Translations under genes and position numbers: made by a program
The notes under the pieces: model-generated
The model's database searches: none
Seen by the model: the letters and a program-made list of their open reading frames with translations, nothing else
What the model was told of the DNA's origin: nothing
In this document: in pieces, positions 60,617 to 64,000 of the stretch
How the letters are laid out: each line of letters starts with the position of its first letter
Position numbering within the stretch: the stretch's first letter is position 1
Assembly: GCA_021613375.1 (NCBI GenBank)
Contig: CM038714.1
Span: 41,567,623 to 41,631,622, forward strand
Reading direction: 5' to 3'
DNA: 64,000 bases
From: Megaleporinus macrocephalus
Lineage: Eukaryota; Chordata; Actinopteri; Characiformes; Anostomidae

Positions 60617-61499
60617 GAAACAAAGCCCACTGTACTAAAGTGGTGTTTCCACATTCCTGTAGGCCACCTGCACTTGAATCACACCGTTAGCTAACGCTGA
60701 ATCAGGCGTATTAAAACAGTAAAACACAAGACGGCAAGTTTGAAGCTTCCGAAACAAGCCGCACATGGGAATGGAAACAAACTTGATAAACTAACCACCA
60801 AAATGGGAACTGTGGGTCGATAACATACATGTTTCATGTGGATATATGCAAATGCTAATGCTTATACACATTCCTTAATGTGTAAAATGTAGAAACTGGG
60901 ACTAAATCCAGCTGAATTGTCTTTACAGAGAAAAACATATTTGTATATGGTTACAAATGCATTAAACATGAATAAAACACAAATACTTCAGCACAGAAAC
61001 CCAACATCACCTAAACATTCTGCTTCCCAGCGTACAATAAATATGTCATCAAATAACAGCCAATTTCACTTTATTAAAGGCCCTCCTGGGTAAATTGAAT
61101 TCAATCTCCACAAACTTCAAAGGACAGCTGCTGCAAACCAGGAAAACCCCAAAACACATTTACATTTAAATCAGAGCCATTCCTCCATCAAGGCCAGACC
61201 TAAATACCTACTTTTGCCAAATGAATCTCAGCCATTCCACATTTTTTCAGTGTCTTTCACTCCCTAACACACGTAATCTGCATTTTTCCTACTCCTGATT
61301 ACTTGGCACAGGTGTGTGTAACCTAAACTGACTGGCTAGTGGTCCCTGAGGACTGATACAAAGCAGTACTAGGGCTGTGTTCCTAGACCAGGGTTTCCCA
61401 ATCCCAGGCTAAATTATGCTTTGTCTCATGTAGCAGACCCGATTCAACTCATTATCTAATTAACAAGAGTCTCGTTGTCTGGGCAGGTGTGTAGAGTTG

Positions 61500-62815
61500 G
61501 GAAAACTCATAATTGTGCATAGGGTCCTCAGGGCTCCACAGCTAGCAACACATGCACACACACCTCACAGCATGTAGTCCTGTCCTTTTGTAGTGTTTCC
61601 CTGTGCTTCTCTGGAAGAGAATTCAAGGCTATGTTCCAAACCGGATTTGTTTCTCCAGTCAGATCTGTTGAGATGACTGTCTGCACTGTTATTTCTAAGG
61701 GATCAGGTCAGATTTGTGTGTCCAGACATCCTATCTGGATGTGTTGCTGTGGTAACAGCATAGGCGACAAGAACTACACAGCAAATACCATGACTTCTTG
61801 CACTCTGGTTTTGATGTTGTTGTTGTTTGTTGCACTGCAGGTGATAAAAGATCAGAGTGCCTAGATCGAGACACTTATATAAATCTGATTGGAATTGTAT
61901 TTCAAACCATTTCCAAATGTGGTTTGGATCTGATTTGCAAAAATCTGATTTTTTTTTTTTTTTTTTGCTGTCTAGACAATCAAATATCAACCTGGACATG
62001 CCAAAAATCAGACCCGGGCTAGCGGTCTGGACAAGGCCTAAATGCTCCTGTGCTCCACACCAACCCTAACCTGAACAGATCAGATCTGTATTGAAGGCCA
62101 TTCCTGCCGGGTGGAGGAGCATGTTTTTTGTTTCTGGCAGCCGGATGTCAAAATACTGACTTATGTTTCCCCAAATAATCATTTACTTTCTCAAAATAAT
62201 GTAACTAGAAACAGTGCCCTACTTTTTTTCAAAACAAATCATTATTTTGAAATAATTAATTAATGAATTTAAAAGCAATTACATAAGAAAATGCTATTCT
62301 TTTGTCACAGTAAGTTTTTATGCCCAAATTGAGAGACATTTGGTTAGTATTTTGAGAACATAAGTAATTATTCAAATATACAAAGTCAGAATTTTGACAT
62401 ACTGCTGCCCACCTACCTGCTAGAAACGTCCTTCCACACTAAAGGCCTATTTTACTCATTACATTAAAAGCTGCAGCTTTTTTGAGGGCTTAATGGGGTT
62501 TTTCTCATGGAAGGAGCCAAATGTCCCCACAAAGACAAAATGTTTCCATCATCATAAGGACATCTGGTCTCCACAAGGGGCTAAATACACACACAGCCAC
62601 ACACAAGCGCAATCACGTATAACCCATAGCTTTATCCGTGTGTGTGTCTCACACAATCAGTGTCTCTGTGCTGAGTATATTGTACATTTTGGTTTTAAAT
62701 GGCATTTTTAATATCATGGTAAGCAGCCAAATAATCTCAATAATCGAACTTTTTACCGTTCTGAGGACATTCAGTGCCCACAAAGCGTCAAACACATACA
62801 CACACAAACACATCT
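61500..62815. other. Intron 1 sequence adjoining the promoter
   Basis: Contains a poly(T) run at 61948-61966, short dispersed repeats with GTCCCCACAAAGACAAAATG (about 62523-62545) and GAGGACATTCAGTGCCCACA (about 62762-62781), and CA runs. No exon recognised. Confidence 0.5.
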
Positions 62816-62837
62816 TTATCCCGGTTTCTCCATCCAC

Positions 62838-63055
62838 CCTTTCGCCGGGGGGAGCCCGGGTGACCCTAAGCCCATGAAAGGATACTGAGGCGGCGGTACC
62901 GCTGCTGACGGCTGTGGGGCGGTCGGGGCTCCAGGAGTCAATGAAACCGGCGGCAAATTCGCCCTTAGTTGGCCGGCCGGCGGCGGCCCTGCTACGGCCG
63001 CACTGACCGCAACCCCGCCGGTGGGTTTGGGAACCACTTTGGGCGGTAAACTCAT
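62838..63055 (-). CDS. eif4g3: eif4g3 first coding exon, proline/alanine-rich leader
   Basis: The ATG at 63053-63055 opens a frame of about 72 codons starting MSLPPKVVPKPTGG, then rich in Pro, Ala and Gly, ending near PGLPPAKG. The frame runs to a stop about 20 codons further left if not spliced. The surrounding sequence is GC-rich and CpG-rich, unlike the rest of the window, as expected for a promoter-proximal exon. The start has a purine (G) at -3. The codon sometimes read as an upstream start at 63080-63082 is TTG, so it was not used. The donor is not clear. The chosen GTGGAT at 62832-62837 is weak, and GTCACC and GTATCC a little upstream are also weak. All three leave phase 2, which fits an acceptor at 27843/27844. 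An unseen intermediate exon is also possible. Assignment to eif4g3 rests on position, strand and composition. Confidence 0.68.
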
Positions 63056-63406
63056 ATCAAAACAAACCAAAAAAAATACCAAGAGAATCCTACGGCACGG
63101 CTAAAGGTGGACGCCTATCGTATCATACATAGGCAGGCTGCTTCTTCTTCTTTCAGCGCGACGTTAATGTTGACGTTTTTGGTATAAAAAAGCCATTTTC
63201 TGGGCGAAGTTACGATTTCTCCAGGCTGTAGGTGCTGCTGTTTGTTCTTCATGGGGACGGTTCGTCTCCTTTTCTCCGCCCTGCACCTCCACAGACACCC
63301 CGGTATCAGTCCGGCTCGTCTCCAGACTCGCTTCACGCACACATTGTCCTCGTTTTGCTCCGACTTGGGTGTGATTTATCATTTAAGGTCGCAGATTTAG
63401 CTCAAC

Positions 63407-63526
63407 ATGGCGTTTTTGCGGGCCGCCTCAAGCCGAGTCCGGCAGGACGGGAGATTTCGGAAAACCTCGGCTGAGCTTCGGAAACGCTCGGCTTTTTACC
63501 TCAGGCTAAAGAAAAGATACGGATAG
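63407..63526 (+). other. 39-codon ORF opposite to eif4g3 in the CpG-rich region
   Basis: The ATG sits in a good initiation context (CAACATGGCG) and opens MAFLRAASSRVRQDGRFRKT and onward to a TAG at 63524-63526. The product would be short and strongly basic (many Arg/Lys). No homology recognised. It could be chance coding potential in GC-rich promoter DNA, or a short ORF of a divergent promoter transcript. Confidence 0.2.
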
Positions 63527-64000
63527 AATTGCTGATATTTCACTACTAAACGCCTATACACGAACTTCAGGTCAGACGTATATCAAATTATAGAGGTTAA
63601 ATATAAAATCTGGACGACGTATCCGCAGAAAATACGCGAAGTTGCGGTTTCGTTTCCAAAATAAACCAGTGAAGCGTTGCGTTGTGAAGGGGCGTGGTCT
63701 AACTGTCAACCTCAGCAGGAACGGAACAGAAAAATGAGTGACTTTTAAGCGGTATTTGCTTTCCCCAGCTCTGTCTAAAAGAAGCGAATCTGCAAAACAC
63801 ATGCGTAATTTTGTGCTAAAGTGGAATTCAATTTACAAACAAAACAAAATGAGCCTTAAAATCTTTTGTAACGTTTTAGCAATAATGCGTGTGCAGTGAC
63901 ATCTAGCGGTGATGCAGTGCGTAGATTACGCAAGACTGGGATGCTGCAGACTCACTGCATCATTCAAAATAATACACAATATCTAGCAAATGTGCTTAAT

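Larger units (their letters stand above)
62816..63760 (-). promoter_or_regulatory. eif4g3: GC/CpG-rich promoter and 5' leader region of eif4g3
   Basis: This stretch is visibly richer in G+C and CpG than the surrounding introns, with many CG dinucleotides between 62840 and 63720. It contains the putative start codon. It is probably a CpG-island promoter. No clear TATA box is placed at a useful distance, so the transcription start cannot be fixed. On the minus strand an ATG at 63380-63382 opens a 72-codon frame ending at 63164, which would be an upstream ORF if transcription begins to its right. An opposite-strand 39-codon ORF lies at 63407-63526. Confidence 0.6.

Noticed and set aside
63055..63082. 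Start of the first coding exon extended by nine codons to position 63082
   Set aside because: That codon is TTG, not ATG. The first ATG in frame is at 63053-63055.

Overview
The window is vertebrate nuclear DNA, most likely from a ray-finned (teleost) fish. Coding exons are short and widely spaced, with GT..AG boundaries. The rest is AT-rich and full of teleost-type repeats: Tc1-like and hAT-like DNA transposons, a CR1/L2/Rex1-type LINE, tRNA-derived SINEs, and long TA, CA and GA microsatellites. The species cannot be named from the sequence.

One host gene can be supported: the 5' part of eif4g3 (eukaryotic translation initiation factor 4 gamma 3) on the minus strand. It is read from the right edge to the left edge and continues past position 1. 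The start codon lies in a GC-rich block at 63053-63055. Ten downstream or terminal exon blocks keep a consistent splice phase: 27810-27848, 27513-27659, 24786-24878, 23640-23672, 6727-6906, 5843-5954, 3777-3895, 2130-2246, 1781-1877 and 1-222. They encode the proline-rich N-terminal region, including the PABP-binding segment with the [20 protein letters not shown] core. The MIF4G, MA3 and W2 domains lie beyond the left edge. The first intron is about 35 kb and another intron is about 16.7 kb.

Region by region. 0-7 kb holds five closely spaced exons with two hAT-like MITEs, another 390-bp MITE and TA/GA/CA microsatellites. 7-23.6 kb is a large intron with a SINE, a 1.13-kb element that carries degenerate internal tandem repeats, and a MITE split by a second hAT with a BED-finger fragment. 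23.6-27.9 kb holds four small exons and a SINE. 27.9-62.8 kb is intron 1. It contains a complete-looking Tc1-like element (29.05-30.18 kb), a MITE broken by three nested insertions (32.2-34.6 kb), a minus-strand LINE fragment whose open reading frame has expanded into a roughly 2.4-kb minisatellite (39.8-43.8 kb), a tandem duplication broken by later insertions (50.8-54.25 kb), and long polypurine and TA tracts. 62.8-63.8 kb is the GC-rich promoter and first-exon region.

I see no operon, defence locus, CRISPR array or other new multi-gene system. The most unusual structure is the LINE-derived minisatellite. Its repeat unit encodes, on the minus strand, the LINE residues just before the endonuclease CFMETWL motif. 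Second is a 3'-less, TIR-less Tc1 fragment flanked by a 26-bp direct repeat.
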